Below, one piece after another: positions 6,074 to 6,101 of a stretch of DNA of 6,101 bases. The first letter of the stretch is position 1. Each line of letters begins with the position of its first letter. Source of the stretch: Rhodobacterales bacterium 34-62-10 (lineage in GTDB: Bacteria; Pseudomonadota; Alphaproteobacteria; Rhodobacterales; Rhodobacteraceae); contig NCJR01000133.1 of NCBI GenBank assembly GCA_002282555.1, positions 1 through 6,101 on the forward strand. The letters are read 5' to 3'. A model generated the notes under the pieces. It saw only the letters and a list, made by a program, of their open reading frames with translations, was not told the origin of the DNA and ran no database searches. A program made the position numbers and the translations under genes.

Positions 6074-6100
6074 AGGCGTTTGCAGGGAGTTGTAATACAC
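5987..6100 (-). CDS. Fragment of a repeat-type (phage-tail-like or surface) protein on the opposite strand
   Basis: Read on the minus strand from the window edge, the last ~110 bases give a run containing LLAWDATAATIAGALEGLSG followed by AGDITVDTG. This closely fits a recurrent repeat of the form T-x-x-(I/L)-A-W/Y-(D/N)-A-(T/S)-A-A-T-(I/V)-x-x-A-L-E-x-L-(S)-x-x-G-A-G-(D/N)-(I/V)-x-V, which I have seen in large phage-like and surface repeat proteins. The leading codon at 6098-6100 is GTG, but the frame is more likely cut by the window edge than started there. Past 5987 the frame continues only as antisense of the SLAC1-like gene, so the fragment probably stops at the junction. The pattern is visible; origin and function are inferred from memory of the motif. 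Confidence 0.35.
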
Positions 6101-6101
6101 G

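Overview
The window looks like a piece of an alphaproteobacterial genome, most likely Rhodobacterales/Paracoccaceae. The reasons are the high G+C, the dense same-strand operons, the TRAP transporter beside catabolic genes, and the type II sulfide:quinone oxidoreductase followed by two small membrane proteins. The lineage is inferred from general gene character, not from a database match. All confident genes are on the + strand.

Region 1 (1-1379) is the end of a TRAP transporter operon. It holds the last 18 codons of an upstream gene (probably the small DctQ subunit) and a complete large permease (DctM), coupled by a 4-bp stop/start overlap. A G/C-rich hairpin at about 1386-1427 follows.

Region 2 (about 1428-3632) is a compact three-gene operon: a crotonase-family enoyl-CoA hydratase/isomerase, a MarR-family regulator 4 bp downstream, and an ACMSD-like amidohydrolase 12 bp after that. 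A weak promoter with a small dyad precedes it. A carboxylate transporter, a CoA-thioester enzyme, a MarR regulator and a metal-dependent hydrolase or decarboxylase together suggest uptake and side-chain degradation of an aromatic or other organic acid. A phenylpropenoid is the best guess, but the substrate is not proven by the sequence.

Region 3 (about 3633-6000) starts with an intergenic stretch rich in regulatory-looking structure: a perfect TATAAT, an 8-bp inverted repeat, and TATGCA repeated 10 bp apart inside a 10-bp palindrome. It then encodes a sulfide:quinone oxidoreductase with a Tat-type signal, a small three-helix membrane protein (probably DUF5368), and a SLAC1/TDT-family anion transporter. 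This looks like a sulfide oxidation or detoxification operon with its own anion exporter.

The transporter is cut short. Its family similarity stops near 5990-5998. The last ~100 bases instead read, on the opposite strand, as part of an unrelated repeat-type protein. This is either a real rearrangement or insertion, or a chimeric assembly at the contig end. It is the most suspicious point in the window.
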